Assembly: GCA_029263855.1 (NCBI GenBank)
Contig: JAJUFC010000009.1
Coordinates: 93,671-157,670 of the forward strand
Reading direction: 5' to 3'
DNA length: 64,000 nt
Source: Candidatus Thermochlorobacteriaceae bacterium
GTDB lineage: Bacteria > Bacteroidota > Chlorobiia > Chlorobiales > Thermochlorobacteraceae
The notes under the pieces were generated by a model. It was not told where the DNA came from. It was given only the letters and a program-made list of their open reading frames with translations, and did no database searches. Both the position numbers and the translations under genes were made by a program. Shown piece after piece: positions 1 through 7,580 of the stretch. Each line of letters starts with the position of its first letter. Position 1 is the first letter of the stretch.

Positions 1-1
1 G

Positions 2-532
2 ATTGACGGCGGAGGACAAGAACGCGGCATGCGAAGCGGCACGCTCAATGTGCCCGGCATTGTTGGCTTGGGCAAAGCGTTGGAAATTGCGATAGAAGAA
101 ATGCCAAGCGAAATGAAACGCTTGACTTATTTGCGCAACAAGCTCAAAGACGGGGTGATGTCTCAACTTGAAGACTGCTACGTGAACGGCTCAATGGAAA
201 GCCGATTGCCCGGAAATATCAACATCAGTTACGCCTACGTCGAAGGCGAAGGTTTGTTGATGGGGCTGAAAGGGTTGGCGGTTTCTTCGGGCTCGGCTTG
301 CACAAGTGCGTCGCTCGAGCCGTCGCACGTGCTCAAAGCCTTGGGTGTCGGTGATGAACTTGCACACTCTTCGATTCGCTACGGGCTTGGACGCTTCACA
401 ACAGAAGAAGAAGTCGATTACGCCATTCAAATCACGGTTGAAGCTGTTAATCGTTTGCGCGAGATGTCGCCGCTCTACGAAATGGCGAAAGCGGGCATCG
501 ATTTGAAAACGGTTCAATGGAATCATCACTAA
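2..532 (+). CDS. iscS: Cysteine desulfurase IscS, 3' part (5' end outside window)
   Basis: Pyridoxal-phosphate enzyme that takes sulphur from cysteine and passes it to the IscU scaffold. The reading frame is open from base 2, before the first ATG at 29. The upstream residues (IDGGGQERG followed by MRSGTLNV) are the conserved IscS C-terminal region, so the gene runs in from outside the window. The sulphur-carrying cysteine sits in the loop SSGSACTS (near 286-309), and [11 protein letters not shown] near the end is also typical. iscU and iscA follow on the same strand. No IscR is visible, but it could lie upstream. Identity is secure; only about the last 176 residues are seen. Confidence 0.95.
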   Translation: MDGGGQERGMRSGTLNVPGIVGLGKALEIAIEEMPSEMKRLTYLRNKLKDGVMSQLEDCYVNGSMESRLPGNINISYAYVEGEGLLMGLKGLAVSSGSACTSASLEPSHVLKALGVGDELAHSSIRYGLGRFTTEEEVDYAIQITVEAVNRLREMSPLYEMAKAGIDLKTVQWNHH

Positions 533-576
533 TCCGAATATTTTTCAACACATTAACGCTAAACACACATCTTATT

Positions 577-999
577 ATGGCTTACTCAACAAAGGTCATT
601 GACCACTACAATAACCCTCGCAATGTCGGCTCGCTCGATGTCAAAGATGAAGCAGTCGGAACGGGGCTCGTCGGCGCACCTGAGTGTGGCGACGTGATGA
701 AACTGCAAATTCGCGTCAATGAAGAAACGGGCGTGATTGAAGATGCGAAGTTCAAAACATTTGGGTGCGGCTCAGCGATTGCCTCGTCTTCACTCGCCAC
801 GGAAATGCTCAAAGGTAAAACCATCGAAGAAGCAGAAAAAATTAAGAATACGGAGTTGGTGCAAGAGTTGAACTTGCCGCCCGTCAAAATCCACTGCTCG
901 GTTTTAGCCGAAGATGCCATCAAGGCGGCGATTGAAGATTTCAAAAAGAAGCAAGCCGCAAAGCGTGAAAAAGCCCAAGAAGCTTTAGCGAACGCATAA
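577..999 (+). CDS. iscU: Iron-sulphur cluster scaffold protein IscU
   Basis: Scaffold on which [2Fe-2S] clusters are built from iron and the sulphur delivered by IscS. The start is the ATG at 577, giving the usual IscU N-terminus MAYSTKVIDHYNNPRN; the frame is open further upstream, but that stretch does not look like IscU. All three ligand cysteines are present in standard contexts: GAPECGDVM, KTFGCGSAIASSS and KIHCSVLAEDA. The 140 residues match the family length apart from a Lys/Ala-rich tail. It begins 44 bases after the iscS stop and is presumably co-transcribed with it. Confidence 0.97.
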   Translation: MAYSTKVIDHYNNPRNVGSLDVKDEAVGTGLVGAPECGDVMKLQIRVNEETGVIEDAKFKTFGCGSAIASSSLATEMLKGKTIEEAEKIKNTELVQELNLPPVKIHCSVLAEDAIKAAIEDFKKKQAAKREKAQEALANA

Positions 1000-1103
1000 G
1001 CGATTTTTGATGCGTGAAGTCTTTCCATGCCATATGTTGAGAGAGACTTCGCGTATCCTTATTCTACGCAACAAGCAGTTAGATTTTATCACCGAATACA
1101 ACC

Positions 1104-1430
1104 ATGATTACTGTATCCGAAAAAGCACTCGCACAAGTTGAGCGTCTTAAATCGCAACAAAATCTCGGACCTGATTACGGTCTCCGCATTAGCGTTAAAG
1201 GCGGCGGCTGTTCGGGACTTTCTTACGGACTCGACTTCGAAAACGAAGAAAAAAAAGGCGACCAAGTTTTTGAAGACAAGGGCGTTAAACTCTTCGTCGA
1301 CATGAAGTCGTTTCTTTACCTTGCAGGCACGCAGTTGGATTTTTCAGACGGTTTGAACGGCAAAGGATTTCACTTCGTCAATCCGAATGCCGCTCGCTCG
1401 TGTGGCTGCGGCGAATCATTTTCAGTATAA
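1104..1430 (+). CDS. iscA: Iron-sulphur cluster assembly protein, IscA/HesB family
   Basis: A-type carrier that accepts an Fe-S cluster or iron and passes it to target enzymes. The 108 residues match the family. The first conserved cysteine is in GGGCSGLSYGL and the C-terminal pair is in SCGCGESF, the expected C-x(60-70)-C-x-C pattern. It follows iscU by about 100 bases, completing an iscS-iscU-iscA order. HscA/HscB and ferredoxin genes of the classical operon do not follow; small unrelated genes do. It could equally be called ErpA/SufA-like, as these subfamilies cannot be separated by eye. Confidence 0.92.
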   Translation: MITVSEKALAQVERLKSQQNLGPDYGLRISVKGGGCSGLSYGLDFENEEKKGDQVFEDKGVKLFVDMKSFLYLAGTQLDFSDGLNGKGFHFVNPNAARSCGCGESFSV

Positions 1431-1485
1431 CCATCTACCTCTTAAACTTTGATGCTAAAACAAGCACCAAATCACGGATAGGCTG

Positions 1486-1815
1486 ATGGAAGACATTAGA
1501 AAAATTCCGATTAAGTCGCAGGAAGATGTTTGGTTCTACGAAAAACAAATCAATCTCTTTGACATTTTAGACTTTTTTCCGCCTGATGCAATTGAAACCG
1601 CACAAGGCGAAGGCAAGAAACTGCTCCTCGAAACTGACTTGGGCTGGTCGTTCGAAACCGACATTGAAAAGGGGAAATTTTGCTTTCGCAAAAAGTCAAA
1701 GTCGATGAACGGCACAGGCAAATGGGTCGCTGAATCAGGGCTGAAAGCAGGAGACATGATTTGCATAGAAAAATTGGGAGACTATCACTATAAACTTTTC
1801 AAATCTCAATCTTGA
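1486..1815 (+). CDS. Hypothetical protein (109 aa), possible small beta-barrel fold
   Basis: I do not recognise this family. It has no signal peptide or membrane segment. The first half is acidic with aromatic clusters (WFYEKQINLFDILDFF). The C-terminal third (GKWVAESGLKAGDMICIEKL) resembles by eye the last strands of B3/AbrB-type DNA-binding barrels, where a conserved GLKxGD turn precedes a hydrophobic strand; this is a weak visual likeness. It starts 55 bases after iscA and is followed 2 bases after its stop by the next start codon, so it probably belongs to the same transcript as the next two small genes. Confidence 0.7.
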   Translation: MEDIRKIPIKSQEDVWFYEKQINLFDILDFFPPDAIETAQGEGKKLLLETDLGWSFETDIEKGKFCFRKKSKSMNGTGKWVAESGLKAGDMICIEKLGDYHYKLFKSQS

Positions 1816-1817
1816 CC

Positions 1818-1970
1818 ATGGAGATTCTTTCAACATTAAGTGCAACCGCACTGTTTTTAGGACTGTGCTTGGATTTCCCGCGCCAAATCGTGCAATCCTA
1901 TTTCAGCGAAATGTTCCGTGCAAAAGAGGCAGAAATACTTACACTCGAACTCAATCCCAATCAAAATTAA
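1818..1970 (+). CDS. Possible small protein (50 aa) with a hydrophobic N-terminus
   Basis: A 50-codon frame starting with ATG at 1818, two bases after the preceding stop, and ending with TAA at 1968-1970, eight bases before the next start. The N-terminus (LSATALFLGLCL) is hydrophobic enough for a short membrane segment or signal. The rest is an amphipathic, Glu-rich helix-like stretch (SEMFRAKEAEILTLEL). I recognise no family. The tight fit between two other frames argues that it is translated, since non-coding DNA would not be expected to hold a frame of exactly the spacer's length. A chance open frame is the alternative. Confidence 0.45.
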   Translation: MEILSTLSATALFLGLCLDFPRQIVQSYFSEMFRAKEAEILTLELNPNQN

Positions 1971-1978
1971 CTTTGGCT

Positions 1979-2260
1979 ATGGAAAACAAAGCGTTGTTGG
2001 AATTTGATATTCAAGATTTTTTATGGAATGGTATTTTGAAGGAATCGGTCTTCCGTGAAAAATTGGAAGCGCATGATTGGACGCAGTATGACGGAAAAAA
2101 AGTGATTATCAAGGGGTGTGGTTCAACACCGATTCCGACTTGGGCATATATGGTCGTTACGGGCTACTTGGTGCAACACGCACAAAAGGTGATGTATGGC
2201 GAAGCATGCGCCGCCGTTCCGATTTTCAAAAGAGGCAAGGAAGTTGAACAGACTGCATAA
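1979..2260 (+). CDS. DUF2480-like protein, short single-unit form
   Basis: The 93 residues resemble DUF2480, a Bacteroidota/Chlorobiota family of unknown function. From memory, full members are about 165 residues with two related halves, one built around HDWxxY and WAYM and the other around IIKGCG and a GExCxxVP motif. Here one unit carries all the landmarks: FDIQDFLWNGILKE, HDWTQYDGKKVIIKGCG, PTWAYM and GEACAAVPIFKRG. It looks as if the first half's beginning is joined directly to the second half. The ATG at 1979 is chosen because the upstream frame has no family likeness. Confidence 0.75.
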   Translation: MENKALLEFDIQDFLWNGILKESVFREKLEAHDWTQYDGKKVIIKGCGSTPIPTWAYMVVTGYLVQHAQKVMYGEACAAVPIFKRGKEVEQTA

Positions 2261-2296
2261 GTGAACTTTTATCCAAATATTTCATTTGGACATTTT

Positions 2297-2320
2297 AGTC
2301 GCTCTTGAAGCGGCTTTTTT
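2297..2320 (+). terminator. Rho-independent terminator after the isc/small-gene cluster
   Basis: A 7-bp stem (2297-2303 with 2309-2315, one G-T pair) and a 5-base loop lead directly into a T run ending at 2320. A second perfect 7-bp hairpin lies just before it (2272-2278 with 2284-2290, TCCAAAT/ATTTGGA). The convergent UbiA gene ends at 2322, so the structure may serve both strands. Confidence 0.7.
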
Positions 2321-2321
2321 G

Positions 2322-3161
2322 CTATGCTTTCCCCAAAGCCACAGACATGATCCCAAATGCCATAGCCACTTTGAGCAAGGTATTTTGCCGATATAAATTT
2401 TCTTTTGTGGGATTATGCCACGCTTTAACCATAACATAAAGCAGCGGGAGATTTGTGCCAAGCATCACGACGAGGAAATATACCAGTCCATATTCCCTTG
2501 TCCAATAAGGCACAACGGTCATGCATATCATAAGCGCGAAAATGAGCGTTATGAGCGAGAGCGTCGCAGTTGCGCCGAAGCGAATGGGAATCGTCGTTGC
2601 GCCTAAGGCTTTATCGCCTTCAACATCTTCCAAATCTTTGAGCATTTCGCGCCCCAAGTTCAAGAGAAATGAAAAGATGGTTGGATAAAAGACGTTCTGC
2701 ACCTCGCCTGTTGAGGCGGCACCGTAGAGAAATCCTAAACTCACCAATATGGAAATGACAAGGTTGCCGATGAAGAGCATGCGTTTGAAGTATCGGCTGT
2801 AAATGTAGAGCATGGGAATGGTGAAGAGTGCCATGAGGAGGTTAAGCGGGGTGAGAAAAAAAGAGATGATGAGCGCGATAAGGTTGAGAATGAGCCAATA
2901 TCGGAAGGCGTGCGTGCGTGAAAGCGCGCCGCGTGCGAGCGGTCGCTTTGGCTTGTTAATACGGTCAATTTCAATATCAAAATAATCGTTAATCACATTG
3001 CCCGCGCCGCCGATGAGAATAGTTGCTAAACCTGCAAGATAAGTATCGAGTTGAGAAAACACGCCACTGCCTACTGCGACAAACGCGCCGAGCAATGTGC
3101 CAAAGAAGAGAATAATAATGTTGGACGGGCGAAGCAGTTCAAGATACGCCATGCGTTTCAA
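2322..3161 (-). CDS. UbiA-family prenyltransferase, geranylgeranylglycerol-phosphate geranylgeranyltransferase-like
   Basis: Integral-membrane enzyme that moves a prenyl chain onto an acceptor. Both Asp-rich Mg-diphosphate motifs are present: GGAGNVINDYFDIEIDRINK early and LGREMLKDLEDVEGDKALGA in the second half. Eight or nine hydrophobic segments fill its 279 residues. The second motif (KDxEDVxGD) is closest to archaeal-type DGGGP synthases and their bacterial homologues rather than to UbiA or MenA proper. The acceptor cannot be read from sequence. Its start overlaps the stop of the REC-HisKA gene by 4 bases (ATGA), so the two are probably translationally coupled. Confidence 0.85.
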   Translation of the reverse strand: MKRMAYLELLRPSNIIILFFGTLLGAFVAVGSGVFSQLDTYLAGLATILIGGAGNVINDYFDIEIDRINKPKRPLARGALSRTHAFRYWLILNLIALIISFFLTPLNLLMALFTIPMLYIYSRYFKRMLFIGNLVISILVSLGFLYGAASTGEVQNVFYPTIFSFLLNLGREMLKDLEDVEGDKALGATTIPIRFGATATLSLITLIFALMICMTVVPYWTREYGLVYFLVVMLGTNLPLLYVMVKAWHNPTKENLYRQNTLLKVAMAFGIMSVALGKA

Positions 3162-3868
3162 GGCTCTGATGCGGCGGAGTTGTTTGCGTCGATATCCACC
3201 ATTTGAATGCCGTCGTTGTAAGTTTTAACACGATAGTCTTTGAGGCTCGTAAGTTTTTTGACGATTTCACCGATGCGTTTGCCTTGCTCGTAACTGCGGT
3301 CAATCATCTGTAAAATTCGGTCAACATTACTTTCCACGAGGTTCTCGCGTTGAATTTTTTTCTTGACCAGCTCGAGATAGCCGAGCAAGCCAGTAAGGGG
3401 GTTGTTGATTTCGTGGCTCACTGCCGCCGCCATTTCGGCGTAGGTTTGCATTTTTTGATGATGAACAAGCTGCTGTTGGAGTTTGATGATGCGTTTAGCC
3501 ACGAGAATGCGCGCTTGAAGTTCGGCGATTTTGACAGGCTTCTCGAGATAGTCGTCGACACCTTGTGTGAGCGCGGTGATTTTATCTTCTGTGCCGCCTC
3601 TGCCAGTGAGCATGATAAAGTAGATAGATGCGGTGTCTGAATTTGCGCGAAGCAATTTAACGAAATCGAGTCCGTCGCGGTCGGGCATCGACCAATCGCA
3701 GATGATAATTTCGGGCTTTTCTTGTGCGATGAGCATTTCAGCAGCGTCGACGCTCATTGCAGTTCGTGGACGAATGCCTTTCCCTATCAGTTGATATTCT
3801 GTGGCTTTGAGCGAGGATTCATCGTCATCGACAACGAGAATTTTCGGCACGTCGCTTGGGTGTATCAT
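3158..3868 (-). CDS. Response regulator receiver domain fused to a HisKA dimerisation domain, no ATPase domain
   Basis: Residues 8-125 form a receiver domain with the acidic pocket VVDDDE, phospho-acceptor Asp58 (IICDWSMPD), Thr88 and Lys110 (EKPVK). A helical linker leads to an H-box ([10 protein letters not shown], His152) typical of HisKA. The protein then ends at 236 residues, with no N, G1 or G2 boxes. It therefore cannot phosphorylate itself and must act with a separate kinase, as a phospho-relay dimer, or as a kinase inhibitor (inference). It sits between thyX and the prenyltransferase with 4-base overlaps on both sides, an unusual place for a signalling gene. Confidence 0.88.
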   Translation of the reverse strand: MIHPSDVPKILVVDDDESSLKATEYQLIGKGIRPRTAMSVDAAEMLIAQEKPEIIICDWSMPDRDGLDFVKLLRANSDTASIYFIMLTGRGGTEDKITALTQGVDDYLEKPVKIAELQARILVAKRIIKLQQQLVHHQKMQTYAEMAAAVSHEINNPLTGLLGYLELVKKKIQRENLVESNVDRILQMIDRSYEQGKRIGEIVKKLTSLKDYRVKTYNDGIQMVDIDANNSAASEP

Positions 3869-4569
3869 GGCGTAGTTGAGTTAATCGGTTCATGCGTTCC
3901 GTTTTGAGTGACGGCAGATGCGTTCCACGATAAAGCTTCAGCAACGGTTGGGAAATGTTGAACGAAAATATCGCGTGCGGCACATGCAATATCACGATGT
4001 TCTTTTTGGGTTGCGGCGTCGCATCGAATTTGAAAATAATGAATCCAACTGCGCACCGAGCCTTTCATATACATTCGCGTAACGGTATTGAGCGGCAAGA
4101 GCGCACGCGCCGACTCTTTGGCGATGCCCCTTTCTATGGCTTCTTCATATCGCTTGTAACTATGTTCCCAAACCTCCTGCTGCACATCTCTAAACCATTG
4201 TTTTGTGGCTTCGTCGAAATCATCGAGCGAATTTTGGCGGTTTTTATGGTCTTGTCGACGCGCCTCGTAAGTTTCATAGGCGGAGGCTTTGGCGTAGCGT
4301 TGGCTGAACTCCTGAAACGAGAAACTTCGGTGTCGAAGAATCTGCGGCGCAATGGCACGCGTGGTCGTGATTTCGAGCGTCATATCTACCATTTCAAAAA
4401 CGCTCCAATGCCCTTCTCGAATACAAAACTGCAAGAGTTTGGCGTAGTTCGGATTTTCTTGGTTTGGGCTTGAGACACGGGCGCAATAGGCAATTAGTCC
4501 TTCGGGGGAAAGAAGCGTGCCGTCGATGGTGATGTCAGGTTTTGTAATAGAAATGAAGCGAACGTTCAT
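3865..4569 (-). CDS. thyX: Flavin-dependent thymidylate synthase ThyX
   Basis: Makes dTMP from dUMP using methylene-tetrahydrofolate and FAD. The signature RHRxxSxxxxSxRY is intact ([14 protein letters not shown], about residues 79-92), and the substrate-binding stretch [19 protein letters not shown] is also standard. The start is the ATG at 4569; the frame could extend two codons to a TTG at 4575, which I consider less likely. It overlaps the downstream REC-HisKA gene by 4 bases. The C-terminal extension after HFPTVAEAL is poorly conserved in the family. Confidence 0.95.
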   Translation of the reverse strand: MNVRFISITKPDITIDGTLLSPEGLIAYCARVSSPNQENPNYAKLLQFCIREGHWSVFEMVDMTLEITTTRAIAPQILRHRSFSFQEFSQRYAKASAYETYEARRQDHKNRQNSLDDFDEATKQWFRDVQQEVWEHSYKRYEEAIERGIAKESARALLPLNTVTRMYMKGSVRSWIHYFQIRCDAATQKEHRDIACAARDIFVQHFPTVAEALSWNASAVTQNGTHEPINSTTP

Positions 4570-4632
4570 AACCAAAGGAGTAAGTTTGCTCTGTGTTGAA
4601 GTGTGAAGATAAAACGAAGATACGTCTTTCCC

Positions 4633-7353
4633 TTACAGTTCGTAGCCGAAAACAAAATAATAGACGGTCGGGGCGAATTTAATCGGTGAGGGTTCGGTGG
4701 GCAACCCTAATCGAAAGGCTTTGGCAATCGCCAGTCGCGCCGCGCCGAGCGGGGTTTTCAAAATCAGTTCTGTGCCGACACCGTGCGTGAATTCTCGCAA
4801 CGCAATGCGGCTCGATTGCGTCCAAATGTTTCCCAAGTTATAGTGCAAACTAATTGTGGTTGGCGTAACTAATTGAAACGGCAATGAAAATTCTACGTCA
4901 TACCCCGCCACAATCACTTGCCTGCCTCTGAAATCATCGAAGCGAAATCCATAAAACGGAATGCTAAAACTGGCGCCAATTCCACCTAAACTAAATTGCT
5001 CAGTGAACGGCGTGAGATTATCGGCAAAGCCGAGACTGAGCCGCCACCTTCCGCGAACACTTTCGCCGAAGCGTTGCGTTTCTTGATGAGAAAGCAGAAA
5101 TTTTGAAAAAGAAAACGCATTGCCTAAAAATTCAGGATAAAAATCGAAATAAATTTCGGTGTAATTGCCTTTTGAGGGGGAGAATGGATTATCGCGTGTG
5201 TCAATGGTGAAGTGCGTTTTAAGCGATGTGAGCGACAAGCGTTGATTGGGCGCGATGCCGTCGTTATCAAAAAGCATCGCGTTTTGGTGAGTCCATTCAA
5301 AGAAGATGTTGCCGTCGCGATAGATTTGTCTCCCAAGTGCCGCCGTTATGCCATAGTGCTGCTGTCCATATTCTGCAAATTCGTTTCGTGAGGCTGAAAA
5401 TAGCGGTCTTGAAAAGCGAATATCTGTTGCAAAAATTTTGCGGTGCTGATAAAACGCTTTTGTGAAAAAGGTGAAGTAGGTATCCCACAATCGATGCGCG
5501 TGATACTCGACTTGTGCAGAAGAGATGCGGTCGGCAACGGTGATCCACCCGCCGAGTTCTGTTGCCGTGCCTAAAAAGTTTTCGTTGCGAAAGTCAAGAA
5601 GCAGTTGCGCGGCATAGATGTCGTCGACTCTAAGCCCGATACGCAGTTGTTCGCTGAATTTTTCATGCATCTTAATCGTGAGCACGTTTTTAGCCATCTT
5701 GTTGGAGTCGGCGGCTTGCTCTGTCCAAACTGAGACACGGTTGAAAATGCCTGTATTGTAGAGCCCGCTAACCGTGCGCTCAACATTGGCAAGGGTTAGA
5801 GGTGAAAGGGTATCAAATTCAACTTCTTTGTCAATCACACGCCGACTCGTCCAGCCGCGCGAAAGTTCATAGCGAATTTCTGAAAGCCTGCCTTCATCAA
5901 TCGTGATGTGAAGCGTATCTGAATCAACCGCGCAAGTATCGAGACGAAGTAAAGGAAAAGTCTGTTTAAGTTCGTGCACCAGCCGCTCGACGATGTCTCT
6001 TCCTGCTCGATTTGTCATCGGTTGCGCCGTATTTGTTGGCGTGATAAAGCGGATAAAATTCGGCTCGTTTTTACTTATCACCTTCACGACCGAAACACTC
6101 GGCACGGGCTTAAAGAGATAACGAACTTTTTTTTGAAGCGTATCGACTTCGGCGAAGGCGTCGGTGAAGAAATCGTAGTTCAATGCCTCTTTGAGTGTGG
6201 CTTTGACCTTTGTTCCGCTACGAAGCGATGTTAAGACACATTCGGGCAGGGGTATCGGCGAAATTAGTTCTTGTTCGTAACCTGAAATATCAATGTCGTT
6301 CGCTTGCTCAACATCGATGAGTTTGAGCAAACTATCGGCGAACTCAAGTCCCGCATGGTAACCTGCGGCGATAAGCGGCGAAAGGTTTCTAAAGTCGCTT
6401 GATTCGCGGTTGCCAATGTTTGGTTTAATGACAACTTGTGCTTTTCGAAGTTGCTCTTGATTTTGCTCTTGCATCATGATGCCCATAATTTGGTCAGCCA
6501 CTTTCCAAGGCAAATCCACATCACTTTTTTGCTGATAGAGTACGCCGAGCGTATTGACCGCAACGCACGCGTCAGGCGATTGCTCATCGAGCACGTCGAT
6601 GGCAATGTTTGAGACAAGCCCGCCATCGACGAGTTGCTTACCTTCAATGTCGACGGGCAAGAAGAGCAATGGAACACTTGCGCTCGCACGCATGGCGGCT
6701 GAAAGCGAGCCTCTACTCAACACTTCGCGCTTTCCGCTAACTAAATCAGTCGCTACCGCGCGAAACGACACAGGTAACTCATCAAAACTTTTTTTATGGT
6801 GATACGGTGCGGAAAGAGCGAGTTTATCAAGGGTTTGGGTCAATTCTTGCGCCGCACTTAGGGACTTGGGAATGACAAGGTTTAAGCCGTCGAATTGGAG
6901 GGTTAAAGACGCTCTATCGCGCACGCGCTTCTGTTCGAGAAACAGATTTTGCCGTTTGTTGATTTCTTGCAACGCTGTTAAATCGCTCCAAGAAAGATTT
7001 TTAATGAGTTTCTCTAAATCGGTGGACGAATAGCCTGCGCTGTATAAGCCGCCGATAATCGCGCCCATGCTTGTCCCGACGATGTAGTCAATCGGCACGC
7101 CTTTATCTTCGAGAGCTTTGAGCACGCCAATGTGCGCAATGCCGCGTGAGCCACCACCTGAAAGCGCAAGTCCAAGCGTTTTCCGAGCAGGAATTTTGTA
7201 AGGCGCAATCGCATATCGCTTGTGAGGCAAACTAAATGTATCAACATCGACGCGAAAAAAACCTTGCGAGGGTTGAGCAACTACTACAGAGCAAAGAAAG
7301 GCAAACGATATAGCAAGAACAGTAACGCGCAACAACCTTGCTTCTCCTTTCAT
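4633..7353 (-). CDS. Patatin-like phospholipase with POTRA and BamA-type outer-membrane barrel
   Basis: Surface or outer-membrane serine lipase of the type V-D-like (PlpD) architecture. A signal peptide (LLRVTVLAISFAFLCSVVVAQ) is followed by a patatin domain with oxyanion motif GGGSRG (66-71), nucleophile GTSMG (Ser95) and catalytic DGG (Asp243). A POTRA-like region follows, and the last roughly 350 residues are a beta-rich barrel ending in an aromatic-rich strand (YYFVFGYEL). The ATG at 7353 keeps the signal peptide near the N-terminus. A TTG about 7 codons further in has a better Shine-Dalgarno-like AAAGGAG before it and is an alternative. tRNA-Met lies just upstream. Confidence 0.9.
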   Translation of the reverse strand: MKGEARLLRVTVLAISFAFLCSVVVAQPSQGFFRVDVDTFSLPHKRYAIAPYKIPARKTLGLALSGGGSRGIAHIGVLKALEDKGVPIDYIVGTSMGAIIGGLYSAGYSSTDLEKLIKNLSWSDLTALQEINKRQNLFLEQKRVRDRASLTLQFDGLNLVIPKSLSAAQELTQTLDKLALSAPYHHKKSFDELPVSFRAVATDLVSGKREVLSRGSLSAAMRASASVPLLFLPVDIEGKQLVDGGLVSNIAIDVLDEQSPDACVAVNTLGVLYQQKSDVDLPWKVADQIMGIMMQEQNQEQLRKAQVVIKPNIGNRESSDFRNLSPLIAAGYHAGLEFADSLLKLIDVEQANDIDISGYEQELISPIPLPECVLTSLRSGTKVKATLKEALNYDFFTDAFAEVDTLQKKVRYLFKPVPSVSVVKVISKNEPNFIRFITPTNTAQPMTNRAGRDIVERLVHELKQTFPLLRLDTCAVDSDTLHITIDEGRLSEIRYELSRGWTSRRVIDKEVEFDTLSPLTLANVERTVSGLYNTGIFNRVSVWTEQAADSNKMAKNVLTIKMHEKFSEQLRIGLRVDDIYAAQLLLDFRNENFLGTATELGGWITVADRISSAQVEYHAHRLWDTYFTFFTKAFYQHRKIFATDIRFSRPLFSASRNEFAEYGQQHYGITAALGRQIYRDGNIFFEWTHQNAMLFDNDGIAPNQRLSLTSLKTHFTIDTRDNPFSPSKGNYTEIYFDFYPEFLGNAFSFSKFLLSHQETQRFGESVRGRWRLSLGFADNLTPFTEQFSLGGIGASFSIPFYGFRFDDFRGRQVIVAGYDVEFSLPFQLVTPTTISLHYNLGNIWTQSSRIALREFTHGVGTELILKTPLGAARLAIAKAFRLGLPTEPSPIKFAPTVYYFVFGYEL

Positions 7354-7417
7354 TTTTTCAAAAATAAAAAAGCCGCACAGCATGAGCAATGCGGCAAGAT
7401 TGTCTCTTTCATCTCTG

Positions 7418-7491
7418 TGGTGAAGGAGGGAATCGAACCCTCGACCTCAGGGTTATGAATCCTGTGCTCTAACCAACTGAGCTACCTCACC
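7418..7491 (-). tRNA. tRNA-Met (CAT anticodon), elongator type
   Basis: A full cloverleaf can be folded on the minus strand. The acceptor stem is GGTGAGG with CTTCACC (one G-T pair) plus discriminator A. The D arm is GCTC/GAGC, the anticodon loop is TTCATAA, and the T arm is GAGGG-TTCGATT-CCCTC. The length is 74 bases; CCA is not encoded. A CAT anticodon could also be tRNA-Ile2 after lysidine modification. The initiator type is unlikely, as the anticodon stem lacks three consecutive G-C pairs and the acceptor begins with a normal pair. Confidence 0.95.
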
Positions 7492-7580
7492 CCGAATTTC
7501 TAAAACAAGGGCGCAAATATACAACACTCCAACAAACATTCAAATATCAGGTGCAGATCGATCTTTCAACAAGCACGACC

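Noticed and set aside
29..532. A complete short gene starting at the ATG at 29
   Set aside because: The frame is open back to base 2 and its upstream residues are conserved IscS sequence, so 29 is an internal Met.
2322..3161. Chlorophyll synthase (BchG) for the UbiA-family gene
   Set aside because: The second Asp-rich motif (KDLEDVEGD) is closer to geranylgeranylglycerol-phosphate transferases, and no bacteriochlorophyll gene lies nearby.
7418..7491. Initiator tRNA-Met
   Set aside because: The anticodon stem lacks the three G-C pairs and the acceptor's first pair is normal, which suit an elongator tRNA.
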